Made by a program: the position numbers and the translations under genes
DNA from: Candidatus Woesearchaeota archaeon
GTDB taxonomy: Archaea; Nanobdellota; Nanobdellia; Woesearchaeales; JACPBV01
Direction of reading: 5' to 3'
DNA: 5,414 nt
Assembly (NCBI GenBank): GCA_016180165.1
Contig: JACPBU010000101.1
Location: forward strand, 1 to 5,414
Shown: piece after piece, positions 1 to 4,867 of the stretch
How positions within the stretch are numbered: the stretch's first letter is position 1
Layout: each line of letters starts with the position of its first letter
Notes under the pieces: generated by a model
What the model was told of the DNA's origin: nothing
Database searches by the model: none
Seen by the model: only the letters and a program-made list of their open reading frames with translations

Positions 1-188
1 TCTCAGCTTTCATCCTCCGGGATCTCTCCCTCAGGAAGCGGTCTCGTTTCTGTGATGGAGCCGCACATTGCTGCGCCTCAATCCCGTGAGCGGCCATAAC
101 GGCTGTTTTAAGGCAGCCATTGGAGGGTGGACTTTCCTCAGTTCATACTCCCCTGCGGGAGGAACCGTTAGCTAAGTGGTGGTCCTCT
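1..188 (-). ncRNA. rnpB: RNase P RNA, 5' half (runs off the left edge)
   Basis: This is the catalytic RNA of ribonuclease P, which removes the 5' leader from precursor tRNAs. Two hallmarks are visible on the minus strand. The P4-side core GAGGAAAGTCC lies at 139-129, and the conserved ACAGAAACGAGACCGC lies at 53-38, downstream of it as expected. A hairpin sits just before the core (arms 162-166/140-144 extended by 157-161/148-152), where P2/P3-like helices belong. A second hairpin (arms 114-118/101-105) follows the core. The closing P4 strand and the 3' conserved ACAGAA...GGCUUA region are not in the window, so the 3' half must lie beyond position 1. The 5' end near 188 is inferred from a TATA box about 25 bases upstream and was not observed directly. 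The identity is strong; the exact ends are uncertain. Confidence 0.87.
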
Positions 189-210
189 GATGGCAATAAA
201 CGGGGGTTTC

Positions 211-220
211 TTTATAAAAG
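211..220 (-). promoter_or_regulatory. TATA box of the RNase P RNA gene
   Basis: On the minus strand the sequence reads CTTTTATAAA, a good archaeal TATA box. Its centre is about 26 bases upstream of the inferred RNA 5' end near 188. Known archaeal promoters place the box at roughly -30 to -25. The start site itself is inferred. Confidence 0.6.
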
Positions 221-487
221 TAACTGGGATTTGAGGCTCGGTATCGTTCTTACTTTACCGAATAAGCATCACTATAACTAAACTCCACTTTAATAAAAGT
301 TGGACTAAAGTTAAACTCGAGTTTGACAAAAGTTATTGTCATTAAAGGGTGCCGCTATCATACACTAGGCTTATCTTCCAACCACCATCCCTTCCCCAAC
401 CCCCCCTCAAATTGCCATTATCCAAAATCAATTCTCTTAATCAGAAAATCCAGCAGGTTATTAAACGTGAGTTGACTCTCTTTTCCT
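221..487. other. AT-rich spacer between divergent genes
   Basis: No convincing gene lies here. A 71-codon reading frame from 349 overlaps the next gene and is low-complexity Pro/Leu/Ser sequence. The spacer holds a 12-bp perfect palindrome, AAACTCGAGTTT, at 313-324. It also holds an imperfect hairpin at 284-304 (TCCA CTTT, loop AATA, AAAG, one bulged T, TGGA) and three copies of a (A)AAAGTT motif at 296-331. These could be operator-like sites between the RNase P RNA promoter and the downstream plus-strand gene, but nothing in the sequence names a regulator. Confidence 0.4.
457..466 (+). promoter_or_regulatory. Possible TATA box of the receiver-like gene
   Basis: The sequence GTTATTAAAC is centred about 27 bases before the ATG at 488. 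That spacing suits a leaderless archaeal transcript. The box is weak, and the only other support is the lack of a Shine-Dalgarno sequence. Confidence 0.35.
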
Positions 488-865
488 ATGCAACAGCGCC
501 ACATCTTGCTTGCTCTTCACTTGAATCCTTTAAGAGAGACTTATCAACGAATATTCGAAGATGAGGGGTGGAAGGTAACTCCTGCTGGTTCCCTTGAATT
601 AATGATGGGTGCAATGGCTGAAGTCCAGAACCCACCGTTTTCCGATTACATTATGGATGTAAATCTTGGCCATAGAGGCACAGCAAACATTGAACCTGGA
701 AAAAAGGTTTATGGACTGGTTTCTCAAAGAGTTAAAACTGGGGAGGTTACCTTTATGGCAATTACGGGAATTGATGAAACCCCGGAAATTGCGAAAAAAG
801 AAGGAATCCCCTGCATAGATACCCTATACCTTATGGGTTATGTTAACAAACTATTGTCAGGGTGA
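488..865 (+). CDS. Degenerate response-regulator receiver-domain protein, stand-alone
   Basis: This 125-residue protein has the outline of a CheY-like receiver fold. It starts with a hydrophobic first strand (residues 5-10, HILLAL) and a helix, then a strand ending in the phospho-acceptor-like YIMDVNLG (Asp57). A later strand, FMAITG, carries the switch Thr/Ser equivalent (Thr93), and a final helix follows GIPCID. No output domain is present, so it could act only through protein contacts. Two usual active-site elements are missing: the acidic pair after the first strand is replaced by LHLNPL, and no lysine is seen near the IPCID turn. It may therefore be a pseudo-receiver. ATG 488 was chosen because it gives the full first strand. 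No Shine-Dalgarno sequence precedes it, and a weak TATA-like box lies 27 bases upstream. The next feature on the opposite strand ends inside its 3' end. No histidine kinase is visible. Confidence 0.7.
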   Translation: MQQRHILLALHLNPLRETYQRIFEDEGWKVTPAGSLELMMGAMAEVQNPPFSDYIMDVNLGHRGTANIEPGKKVYGLVSQRVKTGEVTFMAITGIDETPEIAKKEGIPCIDTLYLMGYVNKLLSG

Positions 866-979
866 TGATAGTTTCCTGGATACGTTCACTTTCATCTCTT
901 CTTTCCCGGCAAATATTTTCTTTTCATGGGTGAGCTTGAACTTATACTGCTCTGCATATCTTTTGGAAAGTCCAATATT
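857..979 (-). pseudogene. Orphan 3' fragment of the THUMP methyltransferase gene
   Basis: Read on the minus strand from 979, this segment encodes NIGLSKRYAEQYKFKLTHEK and continues to KEEM. It matches the C-terminus of the methyltransferase at 2551-3726 (residues 355-383) in frame and without indels. Over 87 bases (893-979 against 2578-2664) I count 9 differences, about 90% identity. After the shared KEEM the tail differs (KVNVSRKLSSP, then stop at 857-859). Upstream of 979 the similarity stops abruptly and no start codon or domain exists, so this is a remnant and not a gene. Its stop lies within the last codons of the receiver-like gene on the other strand. Several changes are conservative at the protein level (Ala/Thr, Arg/Lys, Val/Ile), suggesting it once evolved as coding sequence. 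Confidence 0.85.
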
Positions 980-996
980 TTGTAAATTTGGAAAGA

Positions 997-1006
997 TTTA
1001 TATATA
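997..1006 (+). promoter_or_regulatory. TATA box of the two-gene module
   Basis: TTTATATATA is a near-ideal archaeal TATA box. A purine-rich GGAAAGA directly upstream suits a BRE. Its centre is about 27 bases before the ATG at 1028, which predicts a leaderless or nearly leaderless mRNA. It lies just downstream of the orphan gene fragment, so the module carries its own promoter. Confidence 0.75.
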
Positions 1007-1009
1007 AGC

Positions 1010-1025
1010 TATCATTATAATGATA
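1010..1025. promoter_or_regulatory. Perfect 16-bp palindrome at the start site, likely operator
   Basis: TATCATTATAATGATA reads identically on both strands. It lies between the TATA box and the ATG at 1028, covering the expected transcription start. A dimeric repressor bound here would block polymerase. The winged-helix-like protein encoded immediately downstream is the obvious candidate, giving autoregulation as in many toxin-antitoxin operons. The palindrome is seen directly; the binding partner is inferred. Confidence 0.6.
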
Positions 1026-1027
1026 AT

Positions 1028-1675
1028 ATGTTTGACCTAATAAACCCCTATACCGCAAAAATTGCAATTGCAGCCAGAGACGGGGATTCTATCAGGAGTA
1101 TTTCTAAAAAAATCAAAGAATCCTATGGATGGACCTATAAATGGGTCTTGGATTTGGAAAAAACAGGAGTTATCACCAGGAGGGGGCAGGAAATCCGCAT
1201 AAATAAAAAAAACAGATTTTATAAAGCGTTGATCAGATGTACAACTTCATTAACCAATGCCTTAAACTTACGTGATGCTTATTTATTGCCAAATTTGACA
1301 GGATTGGACTACATCTTTACCTGTACAGATGCCGTATTTGCCTGGACGAAAGGCGGCTACAACATAGGGAGAAGCAAAAAATGCTATCCTATCTTTATCG
1401 AAGTATTAGAAAAAGATAAGCCTGATTGGGAAAGATATTTTTCAACATTGAAGATAGCTTATTCCTTTAAACGTGAGAAGAAAAAAGGCATCTATTTTAT
1501 CATCTCGTTATGCGGGGAAATGGAAAGGGAATATTGCGGGGATATCCCTGTCTTGCCATTGGCAAAAACGGTGGAATGGGCGAAGAAATACAGCTTTAAT
1601 TTCCAGCCTGCATTGGAGATGTTAGGCAGTTTATACCATCTGCCCGTTGGCGAAAAATACGCTGAGTTGCCATGA
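1028..1675 (+). CDS. Winged-helix-like protein paired with a nucleotidyltransferase (putative antitoxin/regulator)
   Basis: The 215-residue protein opens with a likely winged helix-turn-helix at about residues 8-60. A helix is followed by DGDSIRSISKKIKESYGW, then a recognition-helix-like TYKWVLDLEKTGVI, then a basic wing RRGQEIRIN. The rest (about 62-215) has no motif I can name with certainty. It alternates strands and helices and contains CTDAVFAWTKGGYNIG, a basic KREKKKG, and a C-terminal helical part beginning PLAKTVEWAKKY. The stop overlaps the next start (ATGA), so the two genes are translationally coupled. The layout matches AbiEi/AbiEii-like pairs, in which a winged-helix protein represses the operon and counteracts a nucleotidyltransferase toxin. 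The operator-like palindrome just upstream supports a DNA-binding role. The start is set by TATA spacing. The antitoxin role is inferred from context. Confidence 0.7.
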   Translation: MFDLINPYTAKIAIAARDGDSIRSISKKIKESYGWTYKWVLDLEKTGVITRRGQEIRINKKNRFYKALIRCTTSLTNALNLRDAYLLPNLTGLDYIFTCTDAVFAWTKGGYNIGRSKKCYPIFIEVLEKDKPDWERYFSTLKIAYSFKREKKKGIYFIISLCGEMEREYCGDIPVLPLAKTVEWAKKYSFNFQPALEMLGSLYHLPVGEKYAELP

Positions 1676-2367
1676 TGGACTCATTCATGGGGAGGGAAAA
1701 TGAAATCTTCGATATCTTGCAATCCTTTAACAGATCAGGCTTGCCGTTTGTCTTAATCGGAGGGTATGCCGTATCAGCCTACGCACATAGGTTTTCCATA
1801 GATGCTGATGTCTGCATTGACAAACACGATATAACTGCTTTTAAGGATATACTCAAAGCTAAACAATTTGTGCTGAACAAGGAAAAGGAAATAGGGGATT
1901 CTTACCGGGGAAGGTTTGCCTGTTATGTGAAAAAGGCCAAATTGCCTGTTACAGTCGATTTGTTGATAGGAAGCGTTGCAAGCAGGCAAACTAGCGGGTC
2001 AATCAGCTATGCTACGCTGTATGCAAACTCAGTTATCAAGAAGATAGCGGGAATAGAAAAAGAAATCATTGCTAGGATTCCAAAAAAAGAATTGCTCATT
2101 GCCCTGAAAGTTCATTCAGCAAGGTTGACCGATGCAAGAGATATTGTTGCCCTCTGCCATAACATAGATTTTGACTCTGTTGCAGGGTTTATGCATACCG
2201 GGAATCAAGAAAAGATTCAGGACAATCTGGACACCCTCATCTCATTTTTTAACAGTCCTCAACTTAAAGACTCGTTTAAAGGTGTTTTTTCTATAGAAAA
2301 ACTTCCCAGAGATAACCTCCATAATGCTATTGCGCTGGTCAACAGCTTAAAAATGCTTTCCACCTAG
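1672..2367 (+). CDS. Nucleotidyltransferase-fold protein, AbiEii/DUF6036-like (putative toxin)
   Basis: This 231-residue protein carries the marks of the DNA polymerase beta-type nucleotidyltransferase superfamily. There is a GG signature in FVLIGGYAVSAYAHR (residues 26-40) and the metal-binding pair D44/D46 in SIDADVCID. A third acidic position, D96, is in VTVDLLIG. A following helical region has KKELLIALKVHSARLTDARD (138-157), the K...R...D-rich stretch typical of AbiEii and related minimal nucleotidyltransferases. All three putative catalytic aspartates are present, so it is probably active. Known relatives transfer nucleotides to RNA acceptors such as tRNA and act as toxins in TA or phage-defence modules. 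The substrate here is unknown. The gene starts in a 4-base overlap with the winged-helix gene; Met1, Met2 or Met6 could each be used, as no Shine-Dalgarno sequence decides. It ends before a spacer rich in stem-loops. Confidence 0.75.
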   Translation: MMDSFMGRENEIFDILQSFNRSGLPFVLIGGYAVSAYAHRFSIDADVCIDKHDITAFKDILKAKQFVLNKEKEIGDSYRGRFACYVKKAKLPVTVDLLIGSVASRQTSGSISYATLYANSVIKKIAGIEKEIIARIPKKELLIALKVHSARLTDARDIVALCHNIDFDSVAGFMHTGNQEKIQDNLDTLISFFNSPQLKDSFKGVFSIEKLPRDNLHNAIALVNSLKMLST

Positions 2368-2450
2368 CGGGGGTTATCCTCAGTTGACAGTATGCCTGAG
2401 CATAGGAATCGTTATAGCGAACGACACAAGTTTTTAGGCTCGGGATAGGA

Positions 2451-2474
2451 AAGAACCCTGCGGGCTTTAGCCCG
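2451..2474. repeat. REP-like stem-loop, copy 1
   Basis: The unit starts AAGAACCCTGCGGGCT, then a TT loop, then AGCCCG, forming a 6-bp stem (CGGGCT/AGCCCG). It lies inside the larger GCTCGGGAT inverted repeat. Copy 2 repeats it 62 bases downstream, with only the two loop bases changed. Confidence 0.75.
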
Positions 2475-2512
2475 TTGATGAATTTCCGACTAATCCCGAG
2501 CGCGTTTTGAGC

Positions 2513-2538
2513 AAGAACCCTGCGGGCTAAAGCCCGCA
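2513..2538. repeat. REP-like stem-loop, copy 2 (also likely methyltransferase terminator)
   Basis: The unit again starts AAGAACCCTGCGGGCT but has an AA loop before AGCCCGCA, giving an 8-bp stem (TGCGGGCT/AGCCCGCA). It begins 12 bases past the stop codon of the minus-strand methyltransferase gene, a position suited to a 3' end stem-loop. GC-rich GCGGGCT...AGCCCGC hairpins of this kind are commonly dispersed in intergenic DNA. Confidence 0.75.
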
Positions 2539-2550
2539 GTAGTTTAGGTG

Positions 2551-3726
2551 CTATGGCCGATTAAACACTATAACCTGCATCTCTTCTTTCCCGGCAAATA
2601 CTTTCCTTTCATGGGCAAGCTTGAACTTATACTGCTCTGCATATCTTTTGAAAGGCTCAATGTTCCTTGAGATAATTGTGATGGTGCCGTCTTTTTTCAG
2701 GATGAACTCTGCCTGGTAGAACAGCTCCCTGGAGAGCTTTTCCAACAAATCTTTTTTTATTCTTGCTGACTCTTCCGGGGGATGAGTCACTATCCTGTCA
2801 AAGGACTCTTTCTTATGCTTGACATCAAGCCATTCTGTATCAGTCCGGGAAAAATTGATGCATTTGTTCACTCCTGCGATCTTGGCGTTCTTCTTCGATG
2901 CAGCAAGGCTGGGCATCCAGGGGTCGAGGCAGAAAATAGTGTTTTTCTTCGGCTCTTTGATCTTTTTATCAATTTTATCAAAGAATTTCTGGAAGTTCTC
3001 TTTCTGCAATGGCCTGAACCTCAGGAACGGAAACTTTTCTTTTTCGTAGAAGCGGATTGGCGTTTGGGCCTGGCAAAGTGCTGCCTCAATGGGGATCTCC
3101 CCTGAATGTGAGAATGGGTCGAGCAATATCTCGCCGGGCTTCCAATCTGCAATCCTCAGCATCGCATACGCCAGCGTCCCACGGAGGGAAGCGGCGTGGG
3201 GAAAAATCTTATATTCGCGCTTATGCAGGTCCTTGCCAGCAAAATCAATGCCAACAAATGCCTGGCTTCCGTTGATGAAAAGGAAAAAAGTGATACCTGG
3301 ATTGTCCAGATCCACCTTCTGTTTGTATCCGTGCTCTGCTTTTGTTTTTTCGATTATAATCCCGCCAACATCCGCAGCAATCTCTTCCGAGGAAAAAGCG
3401 CTGTTGGCTGTCTTTTGGCAGAAGACTTTGAAGGTTGAATCTTTTTCAAGCCAGGCATCAATCTTAAATTCTTTAAGCTGGGCTTCAAGCTTTTTTAGGA
3501 GGTCTTCCCTACTGCTGAATGAGGATTCTGCAAGGAGCAACAGAACCCTGTCGAGCGACTGGGCTTTGTATGCTAAAAGGCAGAGGTCGAGAAGAGTTGT
3601 AATCTCAAAGATGATGCAGCTGTCACTGATTTCCGTTTTTGCGGCACTTGCTGCGCCTATAAGCTCTTCGATCTCCTTTGCTGCGATGTCTTCGATGCCT
3701 TTGGAGCAGACTGCGAATGCTTTCAT
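2551..3726 (-). CDS. THUMP-domain class I SAM-dependent RNA methyltransferase
   Basis: This 391-residue protein has the plan of the COG0116/Trm14/TrmG10-type RNA guanine-N2 methyltransferases. An N-terminal ferredoxin-like and THUMP region (about 1-165) starts with AVCSKGIEDIAAKEIEEL and includes TFKVFCQKT and FLFINGSQAFVGIDFAGKDL. The linker HKREYKIFPHAASLRGTLAYA resembles the conserved segment before the catalytic domain. Motif I is DPFSHSGEIPIEAA (203-216), usually DPFCGSGTIPIEAA. The next acidic motif is LDPW (267-270), followed by AKKNAKIAGV-like sequence. The expected catalytic N/D-PP-Y is THPPE (314-318), so the usual aromatic residue is absent and activity or target may differ. The start is preceded by a TATA-like run and no Shine-Dalgarno sequence. 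A 33-base gap separates it from the membrane-protein gene upstream. Its 3' end is duplicated at 893-979. Confidence 0.85.
   Translation of the reverse strand: MKAFAVCSKGIEDIAAKEIEELIGAASAAKTEISDSCIIFEITTLLDLCLLAYKAQSLDRVLLLLAESSFSSREDLLKKLEAQLKEFKIDAWLEKDSTFKVFCQKTANSAFSSEEIAADVGGIIIEKTKAEHGYKQKVDLDNPGITFFLFINGSQAFVGIDFAGKDLHKREYKIFPHAASLRGTLAYAMLRIADWKPGEILLDPFSHSGEIPIEAALCQAQTPIRFYEKEKFPFLRFRPLQKENFQKFFDKIDKKIKEPKKNTIFCLDPWMPSLAASKKNAKIAGVNKCINFSRTDTEWLDVKHKKESFDRIVTHPPEESARIKKDLLEKLSRELFYQAEFILKKDGTITIISRNIEPFKRYAEQYKFKLAHERKVFAGKEEMQVIVFNRP
2578..2664 (-). repeat. Direct repeat copy B (3' end of the methyltransferase gene)
   Basis: This is the in-gene copy of the 87-bp segment repeated at 893-979. 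It encodes methyltransferase residues 355-383 (NIEPF...KEEM). All 9 differences I count between the copies are transitions, and no gap is needed. It forms the right border of the putative cassette. Confidence 0.85.
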
Positions 3727-3750
3727 AGAATTGAAGAAATGAGGGTTGAG

Positions 3751-3759
3751 GTTAAAAAG
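3751..3759 (-). promoter_or_regulatory. Possible TATA box of the methyltransferase gene
   Basis: The minus strand reads CTTTTTAAC, centred about 29 bases upstream of the ATG at 3726. It directly follows the stop codon of the gene upstream. If used, the methyltransferase would have its own leaderless promoter; if not, it is cotranscribed with the membrane-protein gene. Confidence 0.3.
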
Positions 3760-4230
3760 CTATTCTATCTCTTTGGTCACTATAGGGGTAGGGTAGTGTC
3801 TCTCAAGAGGCTCCCTCACAACCTTTTGTGCGAGGTAAAAAAAGAATAAAGAAGCAATGCCAAAGGGTATTGCAAGAGAATACCCGATATTCTTTCCTGA
3901 ACTCATTGCGCCATGAATAAAATAGAAGGCGCTCGATGCTGTGGCAATCCCGGCAGCAATACTCAATCCGCCAGCCATCCACTTTCTTCTTACAAACTCT
4001 TCACGCATTTGCTCTCTCGGAACAAGCTGAAGCTTTCCGGAGTCGAGAAATCCACATGGCCAAGCTTTTTCAAACAAATACCACTCTGCCACCTCGCCAG
4101 GACTTCCGACGGATAGTTCGAGGCGATATATGGGGTCTTGCCATATTAATACTGCCCTATCATCGGTTCTGTCCACTAACGGGTGCGGTCCTGAAATCTT
4201 CTTCATTGCCCTGGGGTAGAGGTAATCCAT
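3760..4230 (-). CDS. Uncharacterised protein with two membrane helices
   Basis: I do not recognise this 156-residue protein. The first ~80 residues are soluble and strand-rich, with DDRAVLIWQDPIYRLELSVG and EVAEWYLFEKAW. They are followed by charged EQMREEFVRRKW. Two hydrophobic stretches follow: residues 85-108 (AGGLSIAAGIATASSAFYF and onward) and 115-134 (GYSLAIPFGIASLFFFYLA), joined by a short GAMSSGKN loop. The C-terminal tail is basic then acidic. It is likely an inner-membrane hairpin protein with both ends on one side; the RRK before the first helix suggests they face the cytoplasm. It lies between the acetyltransferase and methyltransferase genes on the same strand, with a 101-base gap upstream that holds two inverted repeats. 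Its start lacks a Shine-Dalgarno sequence; Met9 is a possible alternative start. Confidence 0.65.
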   Translation of the reverse strand: MDYLYPRAMKKISGPHPLVDRTDDRAVLIWQDPIYRLELSVGSPGEVAEWYLFEKAWPCGFLDSGKLQLVPREQMREEFVRRKWMAGGLSIAAGIATASSAFYFIHGAMSSGKNIGYSLAIPFGIASLFFFYLAQKVVREPLERHYPTPIVTKEIE

Positions 4231-4236
4231 AATAGC

Positions 4237-4270
4237 AAATCTCGTTAATTATCGAAATATTGCGAGATTT
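4237..4270. promoter_or_regulatory. Inverted repeat upstream of the membrane-protein gene
   Basis: AAATCTCG at 4237-4244 pairs with CGAGATTT at 4263-4270 across an AT-rich spacer. On the minus strand it spans the region 7 to 40 bases before the ATG at 4230, where the core promoter should be (a weak ATATTTCGATA lies inside). An operator is plausible, but no regulator is identified. Confidence 0.4.
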
Positions 4271-4275
4271 TCTAG

Positions 4276-4324
4276 TATAGTAAATCACCTTTTGGATTTT
4301 CGAGAATTTCGGTGATTTACTATA
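4276..4324. repeat. 14-bp perfect inverted repeat downstream of the acetyltransferase gene
   Basis: TATAGTAAATCACC (4276-4289) and GGTGATTTACTATA (4311-4324) are perfect reverse complements around a 21-base loop. The repeat begins 8 bases past the stop of the minus-strand acetyltransferase gene, so its transcript would fold into a strong hairpin. This may end or stabilise the gyrA-acetyltransferase mRNA. No clear U-run follows on the minus strand, so an intrinsic terminator is not certain. A binding site for a dimeric protein is the alternative. Confidence 0.55.
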
Positions 4325-4331
4325 AGTAGAA

Positions 4332-4862
4332 TTATTTGCTTCTTTTTCCCTGAATCAAAAACACGCTCCTCTCCTTCAGCACTTTCCTTCCGTAAGCCCG
4401 CTTCAACTTTTCTCCGGACTTTCTGCCGTCAAAGAGCATCGTTGCGCCCATGCGCAGGTAAAACTCCTGCACATAAGGCATCCTCGAATGGAAGATGATG
4501 CCGGAAAACTTTGCAAGATACTTTTTTCTGACTTTTACAAGGAATTCTTCCCCCAATCCTTTGCCCCTCAATCCAGGGGCGATGACAAAGTCTTCTCCAC
4601 GAATGAGTTTTGCATATCTCAAAGATGGAAACATTCTTAAAAATCTTCTTAGGCAATAAGGGTGGTTCGTAAGATGACAGCCTCCGATGGTTTTGCCGTT
4701 TTTAACAATCACTAAAGCCGCAGTAAAGAATCTTTTGTCCTTGGCATACCTGATTAGTTGCGCCTTAAATTCATCATTGTACCTTACTGGCCATTCCTCA
4801 TTGATGATTCTCCAGAGGGAATTATCCCTTCTGCTTCCGATGGGAACTTCAATGATATTCAT
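4332..4862 (-). CDS. GNAT-family N-acetyltransferase
   Basis: This 176-residue protein fits the Gcn5-related acetyltransferase fold, which moves an acetyl group from acetyl-CoA to an amine. The diagnostic motif A is DFVIAPGLRGKGLGEEFL (residues 91-108). It carries the pyrophosphate-binding R-x-x-G-x-G as R99, G102 and G104, followed by a helix. A motif-B-like YVQEFYLRMGATMLFDGR (130-147) comes after it. The N-terminal half has strands AALVIVKNGKTIGGCHLTNH, the usual pair before motif A. The length is normal for a single-domain GNAT. The acceptor substrate cannot be told from sequence. The ATG lies only 5 bases after the gyrA stop with no Shine-Dalgarno sequence, so it is almost certainly cotranscribed and probably translationally coupled with gyrA. 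A hairpin just past its stop probably ends this unit. Confidence 0.8.
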   Translation of the reverse strand: MNIIEVPIGSRRDNSLWRIINEEWPVRYNDEFKAQLIRYAKDKRFFTAALVIVKNGKTIGGCHLTNHPYCLRRFLRMFPSLRYAKLIRGEDFVIAPGLRGKGLGEEFLVKVRKKYLAKFSGIIFHSRMPYVQEFYLRMGATMLFDGRKSGEKLKRAYGRKVLKERSVFLIQGKRSK

Positions 4863-4867
4863 AGGAG

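Larger units (their letters stand above)
2368..2550. repeat. Stem-loop-rich convergent spacer
   Basis: The spacer lies between the 3' ends of the nucleotidyltransferase gene (plus strand) and the methyltransferase gene (minus strand). It contains small hairpins at 2391-2404 (TATGC/GCATA), a 9-bp inverted repeat at 2438-2446/2493-2501 (GCTCGGGAT/ATCCCGAGC), and two copies of a GC-rich stem-loop (listed separately). Structured RNA from either strand could serve as a bidirectional terminator and 3' mRNA end protector. No open reading frame is credible here. Confidence 0.6.
857..2664. mobile_element. Putative inserted cassette bounded by duplicated gene ends
   Basis: Direct repeats of a gene's 3' end (893-979 and 2578-2664) flank the two-gene pair at 1028-2367. 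Seen in the sequence: the repeats are in the same orientation, one completes an intact methyltransferase gene, and the other is a dead fragment. Known from integrative elements: insertion into the 3' end of a gene often restores that end with an element-borne copy, leaving the original end on the far side. Inferred: this segment entered the methyltransferase gene in that way. There is no integrase, transposase or terminal inverted repeat, so the mechanism is open. Exact boundaries cannot be fixed. Confidence 0.45.

Noticed and set aside
241..350. tRNA gene next to the RNase P RNA
   Set aside because: No cloverleaf or T-loop consensus could be found on either strand; only short AT-rich repeats are present.
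349..564. Plus-strand 71-codon reading frame
   Set aside because: It is low-complexity Pro/Leu/Ser sequence, has no TATA box at suitable spacing, and overlaps the better supported receiver-like gene in another frame.
893..2664. Classical insertion sequence
   Set aside because: There is no transposase and no terminal inverted repeats, and the flanking repeats are long diverged gene ends, not short target duplications.
3089..3742. Plus-strand 217-codon reading frame
   Set aside because: It lies antisense to the methyltransferase gene, which has clear family motifs; the composition is that of a shadow frame.
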